Source of the DNA: CAVPGH01 sp046726955 | GTDB lineage: Bacteria; Acidobacteriota; Vicinamibacteria; Fen-336 | Length of the DNA: 17,746 nt | Direction of reading: 5' to 3' | NCBI GenBank assembly: GCA_046726955.1 | Contig: JBKPBQ010000306.1 | Span: forward strand, 1-17,746 | Shown: positions 1-6,768 of the stretch, piece by piece | Layout of the letters: each line of letters starts with the position of its first letter | Position numbering within the stretch: the stretch's first letter is position 1 | The notes under the pieces: model-generated | Seen by the model: only the letters and a program-made list of their open reading frames with translations | What the model was told of the DNA's origin: nothing | Database searches by the model: none | Position numbers and translations under genes: made by a program

Positions 1-1680
1 ATGAAAATGAAGAAGAGAGCGGTTCCGCTGGCATACCTCGCGCTGGCGGCGGGGGCGAGCCTTCTCGTATCCGGAGCCCACGGCCAGACCCGGACGACCC
101 GCCACGAAGCCGACGTGGTCACCGGCGAGCTGGCGCCCGACGACCCTGCGGAGCTGGAGCGAGAGGCCGCCGCCGCTCCGGCGATATCGTCGAGCGAGCT
201 GGAGGCGCTCCGGCAGTCCTACCTCGAGAGACGGGAGAAGATGGAGGCTCGGGCGCTCGAAGGGCGCGGCCCGGACATCGGCGTCGACGCGGCCCTGCCC
301 GAGCGCGTCCTCGCCGTCCCACCCCCCACTGAGCTCGGCTTGCTCGACGAACTCCAATCGTCCCTCGACGCTCCGACCACGGAGGTGGCAGTCCCCGGCC
401 AGTTCGTGATCGGCCGCAACTTCCGCAATAGCCGAGCGAACACCACGAGCACCCTCGCCGAGCCGGTCGCGAGCAACGAGGGTCCCTTCGTGCTGTACAT
501 GGGGAACACGCACCAGGAGCTGTCCACGAACGGAGGCTCGACCTACGTCGGCATTCCCATCCCCGCCGGTCCCGCGGAGGCGCCCTTCGCCTGCTGCGAT
601 CCCGACATCATCTACGACCAGGGCCGCGGCGTGACCTTCCGGATCTGGCTCTACACGAACGCCGCCCAGACGAACGGGGTGGTACGGATCTTCGTCCGAC
701 GCCGGCTCGACCTGGCCGACGCCTGCTCCTACACCATCGATCCCGGAGGGGCCGCCAACAACGTCGTCCCCGACTACCCGCACCTCGGGATCACGAACAA
801 CCACCTCTACCTCACGACGAACAACGTCCGGAGCGACCAGGTCTGGCTGGGCGCGCAGGTGCGCCGCTTCAACATCGACCAGATGTCCGACTGCCTGGCG
901 ACGGCGACCACCACCTTCACCTACGTCGGCGCAGTTGGCCAGCGCGTCGTGGTGCCCGCGCAGGGGACGCGGGAGAACATGTACTGGGGCCTGCTCGACA
1001 GCCCCACGGTCTTCCGGATCTTCAGGTGGAACCAGGCGGCGGCGGCGCCGACGTCCGTGACGCGGCTCGTCTCCGCTTCCAACTTCTCCAACCCCGATTG
1101 CCGGGGCGGCGTGGGAAACTTCGACTTCATCGAGCGACCCACCGCCTTCACGATCACCGGGTTCCGCCTGCGGGGCGCCGTGGGCAGGGGCTTCCTGCGC
1201 TTCTACTGGCACTCCGCCCCCATCGGCGCCGCCACGCAGGCGCACGTCCGGGCGGCGGTCTTCCGCGAGACGGACCTGGTGCTCGTGGACCAGCCCCACA
1301 TCTTCAACAACACGTTCTGCTTCGGCTTCCCCGCGGTGACGACCAACGAGCGCGGAGACGTCGGCCTGACGATCGCGTCCGGAGGCCGGGCCGGGGGTGG
1401 GGGGACGGCGGCCCGGGGCTTCGTCGGAATCGACGACGACTTCACCCCGGGGAACACGTTCGGCACCGTCTTCCTGACCGCGTCCGGCGACCGCAACCGG
1501 TCCGACGGGCGCTTCGGCGACTACTTCAACACGCTCCCTCACGAGCCCTGCGACAACTGGTTCCACGCGACGAACTACGCCCTGCTGAGCACGCTCGTGA
1601 ACGCCCGCTACGTGGAATTCGGCCGCGCTCGTGACGGCAAGTGCTACACGGGCTGGCGCAGCGCGATCCGGCTCCCCTAG
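1..1680 (+). CDS. Secreted protein of unknown function with an Asp-box-like motif
   Basis: This 559-residue protein has a clear N-terminal Sec signal: a lysine-rich start, a hydrophobic stretch at about residues 8-24, and a likely cleavage near AHG-Q (residues 26-29). Residues 40-90 are charged and probably helical. From about residue 130 onward the chain is rich in Gly, Asn, Thr and aromatic residues, as in beta-propeller or beta-sandwich exoproteins. The stretch STNGGSTY (175-182) resembles the Asp-box of BNR/sialidase-type propellers, but I see only one convincing copy and no catalytic set. Several cysteines, including a CC pair at 198-199, suggest disulfides outside the cytoplasm. I do not recognise the family. 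The ATG is the first base of the window, so the ribosome binding site cannot be seen and a longer N terminus cannot be excluded, although the signal peptide argues for this start. It ends at a palindromic terminator shared with the convergent regulator. Confidence 0.85.
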   Translation: MKMKKRAVPLAYLALAAGASLLVSGAHGQTRTTRHEADVVTGELAPDDPAELEREAAAAPAISSSELEALRQSYLERREKMEARALEGRGPDIGVDAALPERVLAVPPPTELGLLDELQSSLDAPTTEVAVPGQFVIGRNFRNSRANTTSTLAEPVASNEGPFVLYMGNTHQELSTNGGSTYVGIPIPAGPAEAPFACCDPDIIYDQGRGVTFRIWLYTNAAQTNGVVRIFVRRRLDLADACSYTIDPGGAANNVVPDYPHLGITNNHLYLTTNNVRSDQVWLGAQVRRFNIDQMSDCLATATTTFTYVGAVGQRVVVPAQGTRENMYWGLLDSPTVFRIFRWNQAAAAPTSVTRLVSASNFSNPDCRGGVGNFDFIERPTAFTITGFRLRGAVGRGFLRFYWHSAPIGAATQAHVRAAVFRETDLVLVDQPHIFNNTFCFGFPAVTTNERGDVGLTIASGGRAGGGGTAARGFVGIDDDFTPGNTFGTVFLTASGDRNRSDGRFGDYFNTLPHEPCDNWFHATNYALLSTLVNARYVEFGRARDGKCYTGWRSAIRLP

Positions 1681-1703
1681 TCCCGGCCCGAAGGAGGCAA
1701 GCA

Positions 1704-1739
1704 GGGTCGGGGGCAGCCGCAGTTGGCCGCCCCCGACCT
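1704..1739. terminator. Bidirectional hairpin terminator between convergent genes
   Basis: A perfect 10-bp stem (1705-1714 with 1729-1738) encloses a 14-nt loop that can itself form a 3-bp GCC/GGC stem. It sits in the 64-bp gap between two genes that end facing each other, 25 bases after one stop and 7 bases after the other. There is no good T-tract on either side, so it may act without a U-tail or mainly protect 3' ends. Confidence 0.6.
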
Positions 1740-1744
1740 CTCGC

Positions 1745-2629
1745 TCACGGCTCGATGCGGAACGTCGGGGAGTAGACGACGCCCGCGCGGGTCTCCCGAG
1801 GCGGAATCTCCACTACCGCCGCGAAGCGTTCCACTCGCTCGGCGGCGGGCGGCGCCGGGACGGAAGCTTCGTCCCGTCCGGCCGACGCGACGCACGCGAG
1901 CGCCGTCGCCGCCCCGAGGCCCGCGAGATAGAAGATGAGCTGCCGTCCCACGATCGATCGCGCGTGGAGGAAGACTCTCCGGAGGGTGGCGAGGGGCGGT
2001 ACCGACGAGGAGTGAGCGTGTCGGTAGCGGACCACGAGCTGGGTGCGGTCGCGCACGCTGAGCTTCCGGAAGACACTCGTCAGGTGCGCCTTCACGGTGC
2101 ACGGCCGGATGTCCAGGCGATCGGCGATCTCCTTGTTGCTGAGGCCCCCGAGCGCATGGCCGACGATCTGCTCCTCGCGGCGCGTCAGCGGCCCTGGTCC
2201 TCCTTCCGGCGCAGCGGTGGTCGCGGACAAGAGGCTGAGTGCGCGGACGAGAACCCGGCGAGGCGCCCATACCTGGCCGCTCGCCACGGCACGAATGGCT
2301 CGAGCGAGCTCGTCGCCCCCGGCATCTCTTCCGAGCACGCCGCGTGCGCCCGCGCGAAGCGCAGCCAGCGCGCACTCGTCGTCGGGGACGCCCAGCAGGA
2401 TGACGATCCGGCCGGTCCGGACGAGGTCGCCGCAGCGGATCGAGGCGTCGTCGAGCGTCGCGTCGAGAACGACGATGCGCTCCGACCCCGCTTTCGAGAC
2501 GCGCGCACCGCGAGCGGGAGCGAGCTGAGTGCCGAGGATTCTCTCGAGCCCCTCCACCAGGAGACGCTGGTCGGAGACGATCTCGACGGTCTCTCGCACC
2601 GATGGGGCCCCGGCCTGGGTAACGGTCAT
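1745..2629 (-). CDS. LuxR-type regulator with degenerate receiver and C-terminal membrane segment
   Basis: This is a 294-residue NarL/FixJ-like protein. Residues 14-120 look like a receiver domain: D20 fits the acidic pocket and D56, in VVLDATL, fits the phosphoacceptor. The conserved Thr/Ser position is G80 and the conserved Lys is R101 (LGRDA), so normal phosphorelay switching is doubtful. Residues 148-203 are a LuxR helix-turn-helix (LTRREEQIV, SNKEIADRL, TVKAHLTSVFRKL). The odd part comes after the DNA-binding domain: a basic linker, one hydrophobic helix at about 230-250, and a tail of about 44 residues that would lie outside the membrane. NarL-type proteins normally stop shortly after the helix-turn-helix, at about 210-220 residues. 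The ATG at 2629 is preceded by a GGGGAG-like ribosome binding site. No sensor kinase is adjacent. The regulator fold is secure; membrane tethering is inferred from the hydrophobic segment. Confidence 0.88.
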   Translation of the reverse strand: MTVTQAGAPSVRETVEIVSDQRLLVEGLERILGTQLAPARGARVSKAGSERIVVLDATLDDASIRCGDLVRTGRIVILLGVPDDECALAALRAGARGVLGRDAGGDELARAIRAVASGQVWAPRRVLVRALSLLSATTAAPEGGPGPLTRREEQIVGHALGGLSNKEIADRLDIRPCTVKAHLTSVFRKLSVRDRTQLVVRYRHAHSSSVPPLATLRRVFLHARSIVGRQLIFYLAGLGAATALACVASAGRDEASVPAPPAAERVERFAAVVEIPPRETRAGVVYSPTFRIEP

Positions 2630-2700
2630 GGCTCGGTCTCCCCGGCCCGGCGGATCGGGAGAGACGCGAGTCCCCCCGGGCCGAAGCTGCTTACGCTGGG

Positions 2701-2706
2701 AGTATA
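2701..2706 (-). promoter_or_regulatory. Candidate -10 box for the LuxR-type gene
   Basis: On the minus strand the hexamer reads TATACT, one mismatch from the sigma-70 -10 consensus, and lies 71 bases upstream of the ATG. No good -35 is found at 16-18 bases. The GTATAC core is palindromic and flanked by GGAG/CTCC, so it could also be part of an operator. The rest of the 233-bp divergent region (2630-2862) holds an AT-rich patch around 2763-2781 that may serve the rightward genes. I see no other gene in it. Confidence 0.35.
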
Positions 2707-2862
2707 CGCTCCGTCGCTCGGCCGGCGGCGCCGACCAATCCTGTAAGGGGCTGCTTCGTCTTCGGTAAACACCTATTTTTGCAGGAGTTCTGCGCTCGGG
2801 CCGCGTATGTCTTCAGTGGAGGGAGGCGGACTCAGCGAGAGGAACCCAGGTGGAGTGGAGCC

Positions 2863-3036
2863 ATGAGCGCGACGACGAAGGCATACTTGGACGGATTCTG
2901 CACGGCGTTTAACGTGATCGAGCTGGACCACCTGACGCTGAGCGAGATCCTCGATTCGCTGGACCAGGACGATCCATCCCTGACGCCCTGGAAGCGCGGC
3001 TACCAGGCGGGGATCCGCGCGGCGTTCGGACGGTAG
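2863..3036 (+). CDS. Small acidic protein of unknown function (57 aa)
   Basis: I do not recognise this protein. The open frame extends upstream to 2779, but the ATG at 2863 is preferred because AGGTGGAG (2848-2855) lies 7 bases before it, one of the better ribosome binding sites in the window. The product has an acidic middle (about residues 20-37, including LDSLDQDD) and a basic C-terminal end (WKRGYQAGIRAAFGR). It has no signal peptide, membrane segment or metal motif. It is a single small soluble domain, perhaps two or three helices. It lies 55 bases upstream of the FMN-binding protein on the same strand and may be cotranscribed with it. The good ribosome binding site supports translation, but a short ORF in GC-rich DNA could still be spurious. 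Confidence 0.55.
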   Translation: MSATTKAYLDGFCTAFNVIELDHLTLSEILDSLDQDDPSLTPWKRGYQAGIRAAFGR

Positions 3037-3091
3037 TGGCGGAGGGCGACGCCGACGTGAAAGTCAGGCTCGGTAGCGTTCGGCTGCCGCG

Positions 3092-3565
3092 ATGACGCCC
3101 GAGCAGGCGTCCCGCTTCGCGGAGCTGCTGCTCGGCCAGCGTCTCCTCGCGCTCGGTGTGGTGGCGGATGGAGAGCCCATCGTGGGACTCCTGCCCTACG
3201 CCGTGGCCGAGGACGCCCGTGCGCTCTACGTCCAGGCCTCGACGCTCGCCCGGCACACTCGAGGCCTCGTCGCGGGCGCGCCGTGGAGCGGCCTCGTCCA
3301 CGAGCCCGACGGCGCGGAGATGGATCCGTTGCGCGTACCGCGGCTGCAGCTCGAAGGCGTCGTGGATCCGCTCACGTCCTCCCGCTCCGAGCTGCCGGCA
3401 GCGCTGCGGACGTTCCTCCGAAGGTTCCCCCAGGCCGCGACGACGCTCGAGCTTCCGGACTTCCAGCTCTACCGGCTCGAGCTGCGCGGAGGACGGATGG
3501 TCCTGGGGTTCGGCCAGGCCGTCAACCTGTCACCCGATCACTTCGCCGGCCTCACCGCGGGCTGA
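3092..3565 (+). CDS. FMN-binding split-barrel protein (pyridoxamine 5'-phosphate oxidase-like, HugZ-type)
   Basis: This 157-residue protein matches the PNPOx-like split barrel seen in haem-utilisation (HugZ-type) proteins. The first strands contain LALGVVADGEPIVGLLPYAV (18-37), followed by the ALYVQASTLARHTRGL segment where flavin-phosphate contacts usually lie. The C-terminal half shows RRFPQA, LPDFQLYRLEL (121-131) and LGFGQAVNLSP (138-148), a pattern typical of this group. Family members bind FMN, haem or F420, and some degrade haem. The substrate cannot be read from the sequence. There is no clear Shine-Dalgarno before the ATG, but no better in-frame start exists. Its 3' end overlaps the convergent flavin oxidoreductase by 14 bases. 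Confidence 0.8.
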   Translation: MTPEQASRFAELLLGQRLLALGVVADGEPIVGLLPYAVAEDARALYVQASTLARHTRGLVAGAPWSGLVHEPDGAEMDPLRVPRLQLEGVVDPLTSSRSELPAALRTFLRRFPQAATTLELPDFQLYRLELRGGRMVLGFGQAVNLSPDHFAGLTAG

Positions 3566-4952
3566 TGTTCGCGTTCAGCCGCAGCATGTTCCTGGGGTCG
3601 TACTTGCGCTTCAGCGCGACCAGGCGCTCGTAGCCCGGGCCGAAGGAGGCACGCACCTTCTCCGGCCGGTCGTCGCCCGCCAGGTGATTGACGTAGGCGC
3701 TTCCCGATATGAGCGGCTCGACCCGTCCCCAGAACTGCCGCGTCCAGTCGATCTGGCGCGCGGAATCGCCGGCGTCGGTCCATTGCGACACGACGTTCAG
3801 GTCCCACTGCTCGCCCCGAAGGCCGAACGCGGTGTCGGCTACGGGAACCCGCGTGGCCGCGCCGTGCACGCGGAAGAGCACGACGGCGCTCACCGGTGAC
3901 GGGAACGCCCCCGCCCCTTCCACGAGCGTGTCGATGAGCGCGTCGTCGAGCGTGCGCGTGAAGCCGCTCTTCCAGTAGCGCTGGATCCCGTGCACGGCGT
4001 TCGGATCGTCGATCATCGCGTTGCGGGCCGCGTAGGGCATGGGCTGCACGAGGTCGGCCACCGGCTTCCCGAACGCGCGGGCGGGGGCGAAGACCTTCTC
4101 TCCCTCGGGGATGGGACCGTTGTAGCCGAGGAGGAGCGCTACGACCTTCGCGCCGTCCGGGGTCGTGAGCATGGCCGCATACGCCTCGGCCTCGTCGGGC
4201 AGGCCGGCGCAGAACTCGCGATAGAAGCGCAAGACCGCGCGCGCTTCAGACAGGGGATGGATGACGAGGCCGCCGAGGACGAGCGGACCGACCGGGTGCA
4301 GTCGGAACTCGAGCGACGTGGCGACCGCGAAGTTGCCGCCGCCGCCGCGAAGCGCCCAGAAGAGGTCTTCGTTCTCGGACGCCGAAGCGCGCCGGAACTC
4401 GCCGTCGGGTGTCACCACATCAACCGAAAGCAGGTTGTCTACGGAGAGGCCGTGCTTCCCCATCAGCCAGCCGAGCCCGCCGCCCAGCGTCAGGCCGGCG
4501 ACCCCGGTGTTCGAGACCGTGCCCCCTGTGGTGGCGAGGCCGAAGGCCTGGGTCTCGCGATCGAACTCGCGCCAGAGCAGCCCCGCTTGCGCTCGCGCCG
4601 TCCGGTTGCGCGGGTCCACCTGCATGCCCTTGAGCGACGACATGTCGATCACGAACCCGCCGTCGGACGTCCCGTGGCCCGCGGCGTTGTGCCCGCCCCC
4701 GCGGATCGCGACCAGGAGCTCGTAGTCGCGGGCGAAGCGCACCGCCTCGAGGACGTCGGCGACACCCGCGCAGCGCGCGATGAGCGCGGGCCGGCGGTCC
4801 ACGTTGCCGTTCCAGACGCGGCGGGCCTGGTCGTAGTGCTCGTGGCCGGCCTGGAGGAGGAGACCCCGAAGCTTCTGGGCGAGCTCCCCGACGGCTTTCT
4901 CCGGCAGCTTCTGCGTCTCTCCCGACAGCCGCGCGACGTTCAAGTCGGCCAC
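3552..4952 (-). CDS. FAD-linked oxidoreductase with berberine-bridge (BBE) C terminus
   Basis: This 466-residue protein belongs to the PCMH/VAO flavoprotein superfamily. The N-terminal FAD-binding domain contains RPALIARC, then AIRGGGHNAAGHG; the His of GGGHN (H88) is the expected histidyl-FAD attachment. The second loop reads GGTVSNTGVAGLTLGGGLGW and lacks the Cys used for bicovalent flavin in plant BBE enzymes, so attachment is probably single. The C terminus (YDPRNMLRLNANISP) is the BBE signature that closes the flavin pocket. Relatives oxidise alcohols, sugars or alkaloids with oxygen or another acceptor; the substrate here is unknown. I chose the GTG at 4952 because GAGG lies 5 bases upstream. 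A GTG at 4994 would add 14 residues and begin 3 bases after the preceding gene's stop. There is no signal peptide. Tight spacing suggests cotranscription with the upstream membrane glycosyltransferase. Confidence 0.88.
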   Translation of the reverse strand: MADLNVARLSGETQKLPEKAVGELAQKLRGLLLQAGHEHYDQARRVWNGNVDRRPALIARCAGVADVLEAVRFARDYELLVAIRGGGHNAAGHGTSDGGFVIDMSSLKGMQVDPRNRTARAQAGLLWREFDRETQAFGLATTGGTVSNTGVAGLTLGGGLGWLMGKHGLSVDNLLSVDVVTPDGEFRRASASENEDLFWALRGGGGNFAVATSLEFRLHPVGPLVLGGLVIHPLSEARAVLRFYREFCAGLPDEAEAYAAMLTTPDGAKVVALLLGYNGPIPEGEKVFAPARAFGKPVADLVQPMPYAARNAMIDDPNAVHGIQRYWKSGFTRTLDDALIDTLVEGAGAFPSPVSAVVLFRVHGAATRVPVADTAFGLRGEQWDLNVVSQWTDAGDSARQIDWTRQFWGRVEPLISGSAYVNHLAGDDRPEKVRASFGPGYERLVALKRKYDPRNMLRLNANISPR

Positions 4953-4997
4953 GTAGACCTCGCTTTCACCCACGCATGGGGACCGTGATCCCACACC

Positions 4998-6686
4998 CTA
5001 CACTACGCTGCCCCGCTCCCCAGGTTCGTTGCGAACGCTCGCCAGCCCCGCGGCCCGCCGCGTGGGCTCTCCCGCCGGCGCCCCGGCCCGGGCCCAGAGA
5101 TCCACCGCGAGACCGATCGCCACCAGCAGGACGATGGGCAGGCCCAGCCCTCGGAAGAGCCGGTCCATCCGGTCGTCGTCCTCGGCGAGGCCGTCGAGGA
5201 CGAAGAGCACGAGCAGCGCCACCACCCACACGGTCGTCACGCGGATCTCGACGCCATCCACGTCCGTGAGGCTCGGAAGATAGCGGCCGAGCGGCGCTCC
5301 TCCGCCGAGCGCCTCCCAGAGGCGCGTCGGCCGGTTGCCGCGGTTCAGCAGCAGCAGGCGGCCCGGATCCGCGACCATGAACAGCGCGAGCGCATACCCG
5401 CCCCCGAGGAGCGGCCACCGCCAACGCATGATCCCTCGCACGTCCTCGGCCGCCCGCGCTGCCAGGGTGACTGCGAGGAGCGGAACGAGCGGCACCAGGA
5501 AGCGCGCCGGCGGGCACTGCCCGCCCCACCACATGCGCCAGGTGAGGACGGCGCCCAGGACGCACGCGCCCACGAGGAGGTGAGGCCAGGCTTCGCTCCG
5601 CCGCTTGAGGAAGGCGCTCAGCCCCGCAAGAGAGAGCAGGAAGACCGGTGCGTGCGGGAGAAGGCCGAACGACCGGTCGAGGAAGAGACCGAAGAGCGCG
5701 GGCAGCGGGCTCATCTGCGCCTCGCCCGGCAGACCGGCGTAGAGGGCGAGAGGCGTCGGATGGCCGAACACCGACTGGTAGTACGCGAAGAACACGACGG
5801 CCATCGCGGCCGCGGTGCCGACGAAGACGAGGCGCGGCCGCCCTCGCAGGCGCAGGAGAGCCACGATTCCGAGCGCGGCGGCCGCGGGGATCATCTTGAC
5901 GTGCAGCCAGGGAAGCGAGGCGGCGAGAAGAGCAGCGAGCGCGGCGCCGCCCGCTCCCGGGTTTGCGAGCAGCAAGGCGAGTGATCCGGCGACGGCGAGC
6001 GCCGAGGGAGCCTCCGTGTAGACGTGGAACGCGTAGAAGAGGAGCGGCGGCCCGAGCGCGGCCAGGAAGGCGAGGAACGCCGGTTCGGGTGCTTGGCTCA
6101 TGCGAAGAGCGAGGCGGCGCGCGAGCACCGCGGTCCCCGCGGCCATGAGCGCGAGGATTACCACGCAGGCCGTCCTTCCCCCGAGCGCGTAGAAAGGCGC
6201 GAGCAGGAACGGCAGGCCCGGACTGTGCGCGGGGAACGGCCGGCCGTCCCGACGCGGCGCCCCGTAGTGCGGAGCGACGGGGCCCGGCGTGTACTCGCGC
6301 CAGTCATCGCCTTCGTAGTTGTTCCGGAGGTCGAGGTCGTGGTCGCGCCAGAGGCTCTGGGCCTGGATCAGGTAGTGCGGCTCGTCGCCGGAGACGCGGA
6401 GCTGGCTCGTGTAGTGAAGACCGACGGCCAGCAGGAAAGCCGCCGCGGAGGCGAACAGCACGGCGCTCCGCGTGTCGGCCGCCGCCCGCACCAGTCGCGC
6501 GCCGGCGGGAGCCCAGAGCGGCGTGAGCGCCACGAGGACAGCGAGGAGGACGAGGACGAGCCCGAGGGGTCCGCGGAGCACGGCGAGAACCCCCACGTCC
6601 TGGAGGGCGGGCAGGCGCGCGACCAGGAGGAGTCCGAGGGCCCAGAGCGGTGCTCGCGGACCGGGGGCGCGGAACGGGTTCGCCAT
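4998..6686 (-). CDS. Polytopic membrane protein, GT-C-type glycosyltransferase
   Basis: This 562-residue protein has roughly ten to twelve hydrophobic helices spread over its length. After the second or third helix it carries SGDEPHYLIQAQSLW (99-113), with the acidic pair D101-E102 in the first large external loop. That is the hallmark of GT-C enzymes, which take sugars from polyprenyl-phosphate donors. A later YTEAP motif in an extracytoplasmic loop and conserved Pro/His-rich loops such as FPAHSPGLPF (151-160) agree. GT-C enzymes act on the outer face of the cytoplasmic membrane, modifying lipids, glycans or proteins. Acceptor and sugar cannot be assigned. The ATG at 6686 has a weak AGGA about 12 bases upstream. 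It is divergent from the histidine kinase across an 82-bp region and precedes the FAD oxidoreductase. Confidence 0.8.
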   Translation of the reverse strand: MANPFRAPGPRAPLWALGLLLVARLPALQDVGVLAVLRGPLGLVLVLLAVLVALTPLWAPAGARLVRAAADTRSAVLFASAAAFLLAVGLHYTSQLRVSGDEPHYLIQAQSLWRDHDLDLRNNYEGDDWREYTPGPVAPHYGAPRRDGRPFPAHSPGLPFLLAPFYALGGRTACVVILALMAAGTAVLARRLALRMSQAPEPAFLAFLAALGPPLLFYAFHVYTEAPSALAVAGSLALLLANPGAGGAALAALLAASLPWLHVKMIPAAAALGIVALLRLRGRPRLVFVGTAAAMAVVFFAYYQSVFGHPTPLALYAGLPGEAQMSPLPALFGLFLDRSFGLLPHAPVFLLSLAGLSAFLKRRSEAWPHLLVGACVLGAVLTWRMWWGGQCPPARFLVPLVPLLAVTLAARAAEDVRGIMRWRWPLLGGGYALALFMVADPGRLLLLNRGNRPTRLWEALGGGAPLGRYLPSLTDVDGVEIRVTTVWVVALLVLFVLDGLAEDDDRMDRLFRGLGLPIVLLVAIGLAVDLWARAGAPAGEPTRRAAGLASVRNEPGERGSVV

Positions 6687-6726
6687 CGTTGCCGGCGATC
6701 CTACAACCTCGAGGGGACTACGTCCG

Positions 6727-6756
6727 TTGACGCCCGCGCAGCGGATCGGTCATGAT
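6727..6756 (+). promoter_or_regulatory. Possible sigma-70 promoter for the kinase/cyclase pair
   Basis: TTGACG (6727-6732) is followed after 18 bases by CATGAT (6751-6756), matching 5/6 and 4/6 of consensus. Transcription would start only a few bases before the ATG at 6769, giving a very short leader. This fits the absence of a Shine-Dalgarno sequence there. The same TTG could alternatively be an in-frame start codon (GAGGGG lies just upstream), in which case this reading is wrong. Confidence 0.3.
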
Positions 6757-6768
6757 CAGCTCCCCTCG

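Noticed and set aside
3552..4952. Bicovalent flavin attachment in the BBE-type oxidoreductase
   Set aside because: The loop that would supply the second attachment Cys reads GGTVSNTG and has no cysteine.
3990..4988. A 332-residue plus-strand frame opposite the FAD oxidoreductase
   Set aside because: It is Glu/Arg/Ala-rich without motifs, while the opposite strand encodes a clear flavoprotein.
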